Shown: piece after piece, positions 55,499 to 63,728 of the stretch | Position numbering within the stretch: the first letter of the stretch is position 1 | How the letters are laid out: the number at the start of each line of letters is the position of its first letter | Source: DASRBO01 sp035653595 | Lineage (GTDB): Bacteria > Actinomycetota > Acidimicrobiia > Acidimicrobiales > JAJPHE01 | Direction: 5' to 3' | Assembly (NCBI GenBank): GCA_035653595.1 | Contig: DASRBO010000190.1 | Location: forward strand, 1 to 64,000 | DNA length: 64,000 bases | Notes under the pieces: generated by a model | Told to the model about the DNA's origin: nothing | What the model saw: only the letters and a program-made list of their open reading frames with translations | Databases searched by the model: none | Position numbers and translations under genes: made by a program

Positions 55499-57603
55499 GC
55501 CCGGCCGTCCCACTCGAGTATCAGCAGCACGAGCTCCGGCACCGCCTCGACATGGCCAACCACCTCGGCCCCGCTGCCATCCACGGTCAGGCCCGCCTGC
55601 TCTGGAACGGCGAACGCCCGGCGCAGCCGGTTCCCCTCCGGAGGGCGGAACCGGAACCCGACCGGCATGGCGACGGGAGGGAGGTCGGCGGGATAGTTCA
55701 GGAGGCTCAGGACCGAGCGCGACTGATCCGGCTGAGCGAAGGCCGAGGCCCACAGGCACGGGTGACCGTCCACCTCGAAGGCCGGGGGCCGGTCCATGAG
55801 ACGTCGGACCGCACCGATGAAGAGCCCCTGAGCGGCCTCGGAGTCGACGCTCTCGATGTCAGCGGTGCAGTAGATCGACCGACCCGCCCCGGCCCGGGCC
55901 GCCACCATCGTCGGAACGTCCAGCGCCTGCCACGGGGGCGAGGCGTGGATGCTGGACCAGCGTTTGTCCGCCGCGCTCCCCGCATGGGGGTGGCCGTAAG
56001 GCACGGTTAGCCGGGCAAGCACCTCGGTGCCGCGCCGGGCCGTGATCCGGGGGATGGTGGCCAAGGGCCCTCCGGAGCGCAGCGGGTAGCTGACGACCGA
56101 GGCCGGCGCCACCCAGGCGGCTGCCTGCGGCTCGGGGCGCAGGTAGACGAAACCACCCTCCTCGTGGGAGTCGAGATCGACGCCAAGCACATCGGCGAGG
56201 GCGAAGTTGTCGGCCAGGCCGGACTGGGTGTCGACGAGGGAGGTGAAGCGGCTGGCGTAGATAGCGCCCCCTTTATCCAGGTGGCGGCGCAGGCCCAGCA
56301 CCTCGTCCGCCCCCAGCCGCTCGGCGTTGGGGACCACGACGACCTGGTGGGGGGCCAGCTCGGCCAGGCCGCCCCTGGTGATCACCCCGAAGGGCAGATG
56401 GGCGCGCTGGAGGGCGGTGCAGGCCCCCCGAACGGCATCGAGGTGGCGGCACCGGCCGGTGGCCTGGCCGGCGTCGGTGACCGGCTTCCCGTTCTCGGCC
56501 AGGTCGACCTGGGCGTCGGTGGCGAAGTACACCACCACGTCCTCGACCGGCTCGCCACCCAGGAAGGCCTCGTAATCGGTCGAAGCGCCCAACACGTCGG
56601 GTAGTTGTCGGTACAGGCCCGGCTCCAGCGTCCCGTCCGGGTTGATGGCGTCGATGACGAGGAAGGCAGCCGATACCGAGGTGGCCGCCAGGGCCTGGGC
56701 CCGCAGGCTGCGGGCGGACTTGCGCCGGCTGTGGTCCCGCAGATCCACCGTCGCCGAGGTCATGAACTCCGGAGGCCGGCCCTGGCCCAGGTGCAGCATG
56801 AGCTTGGAGACCACCAGCTGCTCTGTCCGGTCGCCGTACAGGTCGCCGGCCACGAAGTCGTCGTGGCGCGAGGCGAGGATCGGCTGGCCCATGTGCCAGT
56901 CCCCCATCCAGGCCGGGGCGAAGTTGTGGGTGAACGCCGTACCGGGGGCCCGCTGGCGCACCAGGGCGGCGAAGTCGGCGGCCAGCTCGTCGGCCCACCG
57001 CTCGCGGGCGGCCTGGAACCGGTTCCACTCCGGCGAGAACCAATCGATGCGGTCAGGAATGGCCGCCCCCTCCTCGGCCCGGTACCTCGCCTGGCAGGAA
57101 GGGCAGCCGCAGATCAGGGGCCAGAACAGCATGTCGGCGAAGACGGCGTCGAACTGGTTCGTCGCCAGCATCTCGACGAACAGGTCGCGCTCGTAGGCCC
57201 GGTACTCCTCGTTGTTCGGGCAGCACACGCCGTAACGCATGAAGGGCCAGAAGTCGACCCCGGCCACGTTGACCTGCCTCCACTCGGGGTGGTGCTCGGC
57301 GGCCCAGTTGTCGAAGACCACGCTGTAGTAGGCGCACACCCCGAGGTCGTGACGACGCAGCCCGGCGACCACCTCGGCCAGCACGTCCCGCCTGCCGAGG
57401 GCCTGATGCTGCCGACCGATCCGGGTTGGCCAGTAGCACAGGCCGACGTGGGACTTGGTGTAGACCATCACCGCCGCGGCTCCCGAGGCGGCGAAGCGGT
57501 CCACCAGCGCAGCCGGGTCGAGCTGGGCGAGAAAGCCCTCGTCCCAGTCGGGGACGTGCATGTCCAGCAGGAGGCGCCGATAGGTCTCCTGGTACGCCGC
57601 CAC
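55495..57603 (-). CDS. GHL6-like glycoside hydrolase (TIM barrel plus beta-galactosidase trimerisation-type domain)
   Basis: Protein of about 702 residues. The N-terminal barrel (30-370) has AAAVMVYTKSHVGLCYWPTRIG and GVCAYYSVVFDNWAAEHHPEW, resembling hypothetical glycosyl hydrolase 6 and, more distantly, alpha-L-fucosidases; a CGCPSCQARYRAEEG cysteine pair is in the middle. A flavodoxin-like trimerisation-type domain follows (about 400-600), then a beta-rich end. No signal peptide. GTG at 57603 lies 4 bases after the sulfatase stop; ATG at 57561 is an alternative. With L-fuconate dehydratase and a sulfatase beside it, cleavage of fucose-containing sugars is a reasonable guess. Confidence 0.75.
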   Translation of the reverse strand: MAAYQETYRRLLLDMHVPDWDEGFLAQLDPAALVDRFAASGAAAVMVYTKSHVGLCYWPTRIGRQHQALGRRDVLAEVVAGLRRHDLGVCAYYSVVFDNWAAEHHPEWRQVNVAGVDFWPFMRYGVCCPNNEEYRAYERDLFVEMLATNQFDAVFADMLFWPLICGCPSCQARYRAEEGAAIPDRIDWFSPEWNRFQAARERWADELAADFAALVRQRAPGTAFTHNFAPAWMGDWHMGQPILASRHDDFVAGDLYGDRTEQLVVSKLMLHLGQGRPPEFMTSATVDLRDHSRRKSARSLRAQALAATSVSAAFLVIDAINPDGTLEPGLYRQLPDVLGASTDYEAFLGGEPVEDVVVYFATDAQVDLAENGKPVTDAGQATGRCRHLDAVRGACTALQRAHLPFGVITRGGLAELAPHQVVVVPNAERLGADEVLGLRRHLDKGGAIYASRFTSLVDTQSGLADNFALADVLGVDLDSHEEGGFVYLRPEPQAAAWVAPASVVSYPLRSGGPLATIPRITARRGTEVLARLTVPYGHPHAGSAADKRWSSIHASPPWQALDVPTMVAARAGAGRSIYCTADIESVDSEAAQGLFIGAVRRLMDRPPAFEVDGHPCLWASAFAQPDQSRSVLSLLNYPADLPPVAMPVGFRFRPPEGNRLRRAFAVPEQAGLTVDGSGAEVVGHVEAVPELVLLILEWDGRA

Positions 57604-57607
57604 CCGG

Positions 57608-59365
57608 TCAGGGCTTCCCGACGACCGGAGCGCCGGCGGGCGCCCGCCCGATGTCGACGTACAGGGCCGCCTGGCGCCCGGATGGGCCCTCGGCCCAGGC
57701 CTCGACGGTGGCCGGCCCGGCCGCCAGCTCCACCTCGGGCAGCACGAAAAGGGTGCACATCGGCGCCCACGGGGTCCTCCAGCTCCGACCGTCGGCCCGG
57801 AACACGACGTCGGTGAACAGCTTCGGCGCGGCCCAGGAGAAAGGCTCGAGGCGGACCTCGACCCGGTAAGGGCCCTCGCGCTCCACCCAGACCTCCCAGG
57901 TGGCCTGCAGGTCGGCCGTGCGCCAGAGCGCGACCTCACCGAGGTCCGCCATCGACGGGTCGACCCGCCAGTCCTGCCGGCTGAGGGTGGTGGGGTCCTC
58001 GGCCTCCGACCCCACGTGTATGCGCGGCGGGGCGTAGTTGTCGGGCCTGGTCGCCCCCACGTCGTCGAACCAGCGCTCGTACTCGGCACGCAGGGCCGCG
58101 ACCAGGTCGGGATGGGCCGCAGCCAGGTCGTCCCGCTCGCCCGGATCGACGGTCAGGTCGTAGAGCTCGTCGGCCACCTCCTCCGCTCGACGGCCCGGGC
58201 CAGGCTCCGGGCGGTGCAGCTTGTACCGCTGGGTGATCACTGCGTAGTTCCGGTACCGGGTAGGGGCATCTCCCCGGTGCCACTGCATGAAGATGTTGCG
58301 GTCCGGCCAGTCGGCCGGAGCGACCGCTCCGGTCAGGAGAGGCAGCAGGTCCACGCCGTCGATCACCCGGTCCAGTGGAGCCGTTGCCCCGGTGGCCGCG
58401 GCCAGGGTCGGGAGCACGTCGATGGGCGAGGCCAGCCGGTCGATGTCCACTCCCGCCGGCACCACGCCGGGCCAGCGCCAGAAGCAGGGCACCTGCACCG
58501 CCCCCTGGTAGAGCGAGCCCTTCTCGCCCCGCAGGCCGGCGTTGAACCGCTGCTGGCGGTCGGCCGGGGCGGTGAAGTCCCGCGCCGACGGGCAGGGACC
58601 GTGGTCGCTGGTGTAGAGGACGAGGGTCCGCCCGGCCAGGCCGAGGGCGGCCAGATGGTCGAGCACCCGGCCCACGTTCCAGTCGATGTTCTCCACCATC
58701 CCGTAGAGCCGGGCGTGGGTCTCGTTCACCCCCGCCCCCCGGTAGTGGGAGACCCAGCGCTCGGGCACCTCGAGGGGCGTGTGGGGCGCGTTGGTCGCCA
58801 GGTAGACGAAGAAGGGCGCCTGGTGGTGCCGGGTGATGAAGTCGATGGCGGCGTCGGTGAAGATGTCTGTGCAGTAGCCGCTGCGCCTCTCCGGGCGCCC
58901 GTCCCGCTGGAGCACCGGGTCGAAGTAGGCCTCACCCTCCCGCCAGTAGTTCTCGCGGTGGTCGCCCACCGACCCGATGCCGCCGGAGCGGTGCATGAGG
59001 GTCTCCTCGAAGCCCAGGTCGCAGGCCCGCATCGGGTAGGCGTCGCCCAGGTGCCACTTCCCGAAGCCCCCCGTCCGGTAGCCGGCCGAACGGAGCATTT
59101 CACCCACCGTGACCTCGCCAGGGTCCAGCATCGACCGTCCGCAGAAGGTGTCGATCGCCCGGGTCCGCTGGTGGTACCGGCCGGTCATGAGACTGGCGCG
59201 GGCGGGCGTGCAGAGCGGGCCGCTCGAGTAGCGGGTGAGCCTGGTGCTCTCCCGCCTCAGGCCGTCGAGGCGGGGAGTGCGGACCACCTGGTTGCCGTGG
59301 CAGGCCAGATCGCCCCAGGCCAGGTCGTCCATCATCACGACGACGACGTTGAGAGGACCGTCCAC
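57608..59365 (-). CDS. Formylglycine-dependent sulfatase
   Basis: Arylsulfatase-family enzyme of 585 residues. Metal ligands D13 and D14 are in VVMMDDLAWGD; C52 in LCTPARASLMTGRY is the residue converted to formylglycine (CxPxR); H in FGKWHLGD and TNAPHTP, and TSDHGP complete the site. There is no signal peptide, so it acts inside the cell, perhaps on imported sulfated sugars. The C-terminal 120 residues are an extra beta-rich domain. GTG at 59365 lies inside a perfect 19-bp hairpin. First gene of a unit with the GHL6-like hydrolase and binding protein. The formylglycine-generating enzyme is not in the window. Confidence 0.88.
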   Translation of the reverse strand: MDGPLNVVVVMMDDLAWGDLACHGNQVVRTPRLDGLRRESTRLTRYSSGPLCTPARASLMTGRYHQRTRAIDTFCGRSMLDPGEVTVGEMLRSAGYRTGGFGKWHLGDAYPMRACDLGFEETLMHRSGGIGSVGDHRENYWREGEAYFDPVLQRDGRPERRSGYCTDIFTDAAIDFITRHHQAPFFVYLATNAPHTPLEVPERWVSHYRGAGVNETHARLYGMVENIDWNVGRVLDHLAALGLAGRTLVLYTSDHGPCPSARDFTAPADRQQRFNAGLRGEKGSLYQGAVQVPCFWRWPGVVPAGVDIDRLASPIDVLPTLAAATGATAPLDRVIDGVDLLPLLTGAVAPADWPDRNIFMQWHRGDAPTRYRNYAVITQRYKLHRPEPGPGRRAEEVADELYDLTVDPGERDDLAAAHPDLVAALRAEYERWFDDVGATRPDNYAPPRIHVGSEAEDPTTLSRQDWRVDPSMADLGEVALWRTADLQATWEVWVEREGPYRVEVRLEPFSWAAPKLFTDVVFRADGRSWRTPWAPMCTLFVLPEVELAAGPATVEAWAEGPSGRQAALYVDIGRAPAGAPVVGKP

Positions 59366-59399
59366 GGCTCGGGCACCCTAGTGCCCGAGCCGTGGACGG
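59358..59399 (-). terminator. Perfect 19-bp hairpin covering the sulfatase start codon
   Basis: Arms at 59358-59376 and 59381-59399 are exact inverse complements around the loop CCTA. It follows the stop of the binding-lipoprotein gene by 12 bases, as a terminator would, but has no T run and includes the sulfatase GTG (59365-59363) in its distal arm. On the minus strand the loop plus its edge read TAGGG, the only Shine-Dalgarno-like bases nearby. It may act as terminator, as a translational lock, or both. Confidence 0.6.
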
Positions 59400-59410
59400 C
59401 CCAGGTCAGA

Positions 59411-61363
59411 TCAGTGCTGCCCGTCGCTAGCCAGGTACTTCGGGTAGTCCGTCTTGGGATCGCCGCACCAGGCGTTGAAGGCCTGGTCGCCCGGGTTCCA
59501 GTTGGGCGCGTACTGGTTGGGCCACTGAAGGTAGTGGCGCTGGCAGTCCGGGTACTCGACGAAGCCGGCCTTGTTCTCGGGCTGGGGAGAGGTGAAGTCC
59601 GGCCGCCACCTCCAGGCCACGGCGTCAACGATGAAGCCGTACTTGCCCACGCCCGCACCTACCAGGGCGGGCCGGGGATCCGTTGTGGGTCCGTTGCCGC
59701 CGTAGCGGGTCGGCGGGTAGTGCTGGAGTCCGGCGGTGACGTTCTGGGGCGTCAGGTTGGGACCGGCGAAGAACATCCCACCGATGAGAGGCAGCATGGT
59801 GTAGTACCAGGTGACCAGGGCGCTGGGCGCCTTGCAGTACTGGGCGATCGAGCCACTGGCTCCCCCGCCGTGGTCCATGCCGGCCTCACTGGACGGATCG
59901 CACGGCTTCCCGTCCGGGGCGGTCTGGTGGTAGGTGTGGTACATCCAGAAAGCGTCGCCGGCGCCGAAGCCGAACCCGCCGAACACCCCGAGGTTGCTGG
60001 TCCCGAAGTCGCCTTGCGACTCGGTCTTGTTGATCGAGGTGTAGAGCCGTTGGACCGTGTTGGAGTCCATGTAGCCCTCGCTCGAGTAGATCCACTCCGG
60101 GTAGTAGCTCTGGCCGCCCGCATCGTCGAGCTGGAATAGCCCCTGGATGGGGTCGCCGAGCATGATCACGCTGGTGATGTTGGCCGTGTGCAGCTGGACG
60201 ACCAGATTGGTGTCGTCCTTCTGGGCGTTGGAGAAGTCGGTGCCGTCGTAGGACACCTCCTTGGCGATGATGCCCGCCCCGCCCTTGCCGGCGCAGTCGC
60301 TGTTGAGGGCGGCCTTGAAGTCGCTGATCAGCGGGGCGTCCTGGGGAAGGTTGGTGTGAACCAGGCCGAACTTGCGGACGGTGTTCTTGTAGCCGCCGTG
60401 GACCTCGTCGTTGGGCGAGTTGACGGCCTTCTTGCCCACCAGCTCCGAGCACACGTACGACGCCAGCTGGTTGACGATGGTCGTGCCGGTGGCGAACTGG
60501 GTCCACACATAGGGGGCGAACTTCGAGTACAGGCTGTCGGACAGCCATAGGGTCCCGAAATGCATGGGCCGGCGGTTGGCCGGCACCGTGTTCAGGTCGG
60601 CGGCCATGTTGTACTGGGCCAGGTCATAGTTGTTGAACACCACGAAGGCGTGGTCCTGCTCCGACGCCTGGGTGGCGGCCGCCTTGGTCTTGTCCGGGCA
60701 CTGGTTCGAGCCGCCGTCGATGACGTTGTACACGAGATGGCGACCGAAGAACTGGTTCTTCGGATCGTTCCCCATGAGCGGCCGGACGTGCGGCAGATAG
60801 TTGGCCGAGTCGAAGGCGTGGTCGTTCCAGTACCGGACCATGGTGGCGATGGACTCCTTGTTCTCTGCCACCACGTTGGACTGGGTCGTCGGTGCGGCCC
60901 GGTAGTACTGGCTGGTCGTGGGCAGGGCGCCGCCGGCGGCCGTAATGGCGTTGGTGACGTTCACTCCGCAGCTGGTGGCGTCGATGGAGAAGTCGAGCTG
61001 GATGGTGTTGTCCCCCACGCCCGCGTAGTAGGGCTTGGGCCCCCGGGTGGTGCTCTGCGGGTAGATCTTGGCTCCGATGGCGGCCAGCTGGGTCTGGTTC
61101 ACCCCGGGCTCGGTGGCGATCGTGCTGCCACCCGTGCCGGCCGACGTGGCACTGCCGCTGCTCCCGCTGCCCGAGCCCGACGACGACCCCGCCTGGGAGC
61201 TGCCCCCGACGGGGTTGTTGCCCGACGACACCGGCGTGATGGAGGTGGTCGTCGCCTGGGACAGCTTCCCGGAGGCGCCGCGGCTGGCAGGCTTGGAACA
61301 GGCCGCCACAAGCAGACAGAGGGCACCCAGCACCGCCAGCGCCCTGACAGACCTACCGCTCAT
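59411..61363 (-). CDS. LIV-type substrate-binding lipoprotein
   Basis: Binding protein of 650 residues with a lipoprotein signal (ALAVLGALCLLVAAC, Cys near residue 22), a long Ser/Gly/Thr linker (25-85) and a type I binding fold (about 120-560) with NTIQLDFSIDATSCG, ITSVIMLGDPIQGLF and SYYPEWIYSSEGY. Longer than usual LIV proteins. It is divergent from the fused LIV permease at 61551, its probable partner. Related to the binding protein at 51261-52955, which shares the YYPEW motif and general order of segments. Ligand unknown. Confidence 0.85.
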   Translation of the reverse strand: MSGRSVRALAVLGALCLLVAACSKPASRGASGKLSQATTTSITPVSSGNNPVGGSSQAGSSSGSGSGSSGSATSAGTGGSTIATEPGVNQTQLAAIGAKIYPQSTTRGPKPYYAGVGDNTIQLDFSIDATSCGVNVTNAITAAGGALPTTSQYYRAAPTTQSNVVAENKESIATMVRYWNDHAFDSANYLPHVRPLMGNDPKNQFFGRHLVYNVIDGGSNQCPDKTKAAATQASEQDHAFVVFNNYDLAQYNMAADLNTVPANRRPMHFGTLWLSDSLYSKFAPYVWTQFATGTTIVNQLASYVCSELVGKKAVNSPNDEVHGGYKNTVRKFGLVHTNLPQDAPLISDFKAALNSDCAGKGGAGIIAKEVSYDGTDFSNAQKDDTNLVVQLHTANITSVIMLGDPIQGLFQLDDAGGQSYYPEWIYSSEGYMDSNTVQRLYTSINKTESQGDFGTSNLGVFGGFGFGAGDAFWMYHTYHQTAPDGKPCDPSSEAGMDHGGGASGSIAQYCKAPSALVTWYYTMLPLIGGMFFAGPNLTPQNVTAGLQHYPPTRYGGNGPTTDPRPALVGAGVGKYGFIVDAVAWRWRPDFTSPQPENKAGFVEYPDCQRHYLQWPNQYAPNWNPGDQAFNAWCGDPKTDYPKYLASDGQH

Positions 61364-61399
61364 TCACAACCCCCTGAGGCGGGCCGAACCCCCGAGGCC

Positions 61400-61417
61400 G
61401 ACCCCTGATGAGGGGTC
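61400..61417. promoter_or_regulatory. Inverted repeat upstream of the binding-lipoprotein gene
   Basis: GACCCCT (61400-61406) and AGGGGTC (61411-61417) flank GATG. On the minus strand CATACT (61423-61418), a 4/6 match to the -10 consensus, immediately precedes it, so the repeat would sit at the transcription start of the gene beginning at 61363. Operator or leader hairpin; inferred. Confidence 0.4.
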
Positions 61418-61482
61418 AGTATGGCCCACTGGCCGGGATTGCACACATCACCGGGGGCCCCAATAGGCTCCCAGGCGGCTGG

Positions 61483-61504
61483 GGCCGCCCAATTCGGAGC
61501 GGCC
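61483..61504. repeat. Inverted repeat in the leader of the second LIV permease gene
   Basis: GGCCGC (61483-61488) and GCGGCC (61499-61504) with a 10-base spacer, 46 bases before the GTG at 61551. Could be a leader hairpin or operator. The remaining 187-base divergent gap shows a TAGGCT (61464-61469) that could be a plus-strand -10 box. Confidence 0.35.
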
Positions 61505-61550
61505 GGGGAGGACCTTTTCCTTCTCTAGCCAATTCCTTTTAGCCACGGGT

Positions 61551-63728
61551 GTGACCCACCGGGTCTCCGCCCTGCTGCCAACGGGAGAAAGCTTGATACG
61601 ACGCACGGCAATGGGTGTGGGGGCGTTCCTGGCGGGCTTCGCCGTCATCGTCCTGGTCGGGAAGGGCGTTAACGGGTACCTGCTCAACTTCATGAGCTCG
61701 CCGGTTCCCAACGGGATCCTGCTTCAGGGCCTGGTCCTTGGGGCCCTGAACGGCCTTTTGGCCATCGGTCTCGTCCTCATCTACAGAACCAACCGAATCA
61801 TCAATTTCGCCCAGGGCGAACTGGGCGCCTTCGCCGCCACCCTGGCCGGCGAGCTGGTGCAGCGCTACAGCGTGCCGTTCTACGTGGCCGTCCTGATCGG
61901 GCTGCTGGCGGCAGTCGCGGGAGCCGCCTTCGTCGAGTTCGCCATCATCCGCCGCTTCACCAAGGCCCCCCGCCTGATCCTGACGGTGGTGACCATCGGG
62001 GTGTCCCAGATCTTCGGCGCCATCGAGCTCGCCATTCCGGCGCTGCTCAACAAGAACGCCAAGCTCAAGCCCGGATTCCAGACGCCCCTTTCGTTCCATT
62101 TCACCTACGGCGGGGTTGTCTTCCGGGGCGACCACCTGGTGGTGATGATCCTGGTCCCCCTAGTGCTGGTGGGCCTGGTGTGGTTCCTCCGGGCCACCGG
62201 CTACGGACTCGGGGCGCGGGCGGCGGCTGAGGATCGCGATCGGGCCAGACTCCTCGGGGTCAAGGTCAAGCGGATCTCCCTGATCGTCTGGTCGATCGCC
62301 GGCTTCCTGTCGGCCCTGACGGCGATCCTGAGCGCCCCGATCACCGGGTTCCAGCTCGGGGCCCTGGGGGGCTACACCCTGCTCGCCCTCGCTCTGGGCG
62401 CGGCAGTCATCGGTCGATTCGAGAGCCTCCCGATCACCTTCGGGGCTGCCCTGCTCATCAGCACCGCCCAGCAGGTGCTCTTCTTCGGCACCGGCCACTC
62501 CGGGCCCGACCTCGGCCTCGTCTTCGTACTGATCCTCATCGCCCTGCTGGTCCAGCGCCGCCGGTCCGCCCGGCTGGAGGGCGGTGCCTCCACCTGGCAG
62601 GCGGTGCAGGAAGTCCGGCCCATCCCCCTCGAGCTGCGCCGCCTGGCCGAGGTCCGCCTGGCCCGCTACGGCACCGGGGGGGTCGTGCTCCTGGCGGCGC
62701 TGGTCCTGCCCCTCGTGCTCACTCCGAGCAAGACCAGCCTTCTCACCGACATCCTGGTCTACGCCATGGTCGGGGTGTCCCTGGTCATCCTGACCGGGTG
62801 GAGCGGCCACCTCTCGTTCGGACAGTGGGCACTAGCCGGCGTGGGCGGCCTGCTCGGGGGCCGCCTGGCCGCTGCCGCCAACCCACCCGACTTCTTCCTC
62901 GTGCTTCTTCTGGCCGGCATCTTCGGGGCCATCGCCGCCCTGGTGATCGGCATCCCCGCTCTGCGGATCCAGGGGCTGTTCCTCGGCGTCACCACTCTGG
63001 CCTTCGCCGTGTCCGCCGGGGACTGGATATTCGGCTTCGACCTGTTCAAGATCCCCGGGGCCATACAGCGCCCGCTCATGTTCGGTTTCTGGGACGTGAG
63101 CACCGAACGGAACTTCTACTTCCTGGCCCTGGCTCTGCTCATAGCCACACTGGTGGTGGCCCGCAACCTCCGGAACTCGAGGCTCGGTCGGGTCCTGATC
63201 GCCAGCCGCGACAACGAGAAGGCCGCCCAGGCCCTCGGGGTCCCGAGGATCCGCACCAAGCTGATGGCCTTCGCCGTGTCCGGGTTCATCGCCGCCGTCG
63301 CCGGGGCCGTCTACGCCTACCACCAGCAGCAGCTGACCCCCGACCGCTTCCCCGCCGAGCTGTCGATCTTCCTCTTCTCCATGATCGTGATCGGCGGCAT
63401 GGGGAGCACCACCGGCGCTGTCCTCGGAGCCGTTGTCATCCGGGGCATCCAGTACTTCCTGCCCTATGAGTTCAGCATCTTCGGGACGGGGTTCGGGGTG
63501 GTCCTCCTGCTGCTGTTCTTCCCCGGCGGACTGGGCCAGCTCGTCTACATGGCACGCGACTCCTACCTGCGTTGGGTCGCCGAGAAGAAGGGAATCCTGG
63601 TGCCGAGCCTCGTCGCCGACAAGCGAGCGCCGGCGGCCGATCTGCGGGAAGCCGTCGTGGCCGTGGCCGAACACCCCGAGCACGTCATTCACCACGACGA
63701 GCTGGTGACCACGGGGGTGGCCCGATGA
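61551..63728 (+). CDS. Fused LivH-LivM-type ABC permease, second copy
   Basis: Membrane protein of 725 residues with the same two-in-one layout as that at 48069-50252: LivH-like half (1-340) with GLVLIYRTNRIINFAQGELGAF, LivM-like half (about 365-690) with LTGWSGHLSFGQWALAGVGG, ALRIQGLFLGVTTLAFAVS and LGVPRIRTKLMAFAVSGFIAAVAG. A cytoplasmic tail ends HPEHVIHHDELVTTGVAR. GTG at 61551 lacks a ribosome binding site; TTG at 61593 follows GGGAG by 5 bases and may be the true start (711 residues). Its stop overlaps the next start as ATGA. Confidence 0.9.
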   Translation: MTHRVSALLPTGESLIRRTAMGVGAFLAGFAVIVLVGKGVNGYLLNFMSSPVPNGILLQGLVLGALNGLLAIGLVLIYRTNRIINFAQGELGAFAATLAGELVQRYSVPFYVAVLIGLLAAVAGAAFVEFAIIRRFTKAPRLILTVVTIGVSQIFGAIELAIPALLNKNAKLKPGFQTPLSFHFTYGGVVFRGDHLVVMILVPLVLVGLVWFLRATGYGLGARAAAEDRDRARLLGVKVKRISLIVWSIAGFLSALTAILSAPITGFQLGALGGYTLLALALGAAVIGRFESLPITFGAALLISTAQQVLFFGTGHSGPDLGLVFVLILIALLVQRRRSARLEGGASTWQAVQEVRPIPLELRRLAEVRLARYGTGGVVLLAALVLPLVLTPSKTSLLTDILVYAMVGVSLVILTGWSGHLSFGQWALAGVGGLLGGRLAAAANPPDFFLVLLLAGIFGAIAALVIGIPALRIQGLFLGVTTLAFAVSAGDWIFGFDLFKIPGAIQRPLMFGFWDVSTERNFYFLALALLIATLVVARNLRNSRLGRVLIASRDNEKAAQALGVPRIRTKLMAFAVSGFIAAVAGAVYAYHQQQLTPDRFPAELSIFLFSMIVIGGMGSTTGAVLGAVVIRGIQYFLPYEFSIFGTGFGVVLLLLFFPGGLGQLVYMARDSYLRWVAEKKGILVPSLVADKRAPAADLREAVVAVAEHPEHVIHHDELVTTGVAR

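Noticed and set aside
54374..55759. A longer start for the solute-binding protein that might hold a signal peptide
   Set aside because: The upstream extension is charged and Pro-rich with no hydrophobic core, and it overlaps the hydrolase gene.
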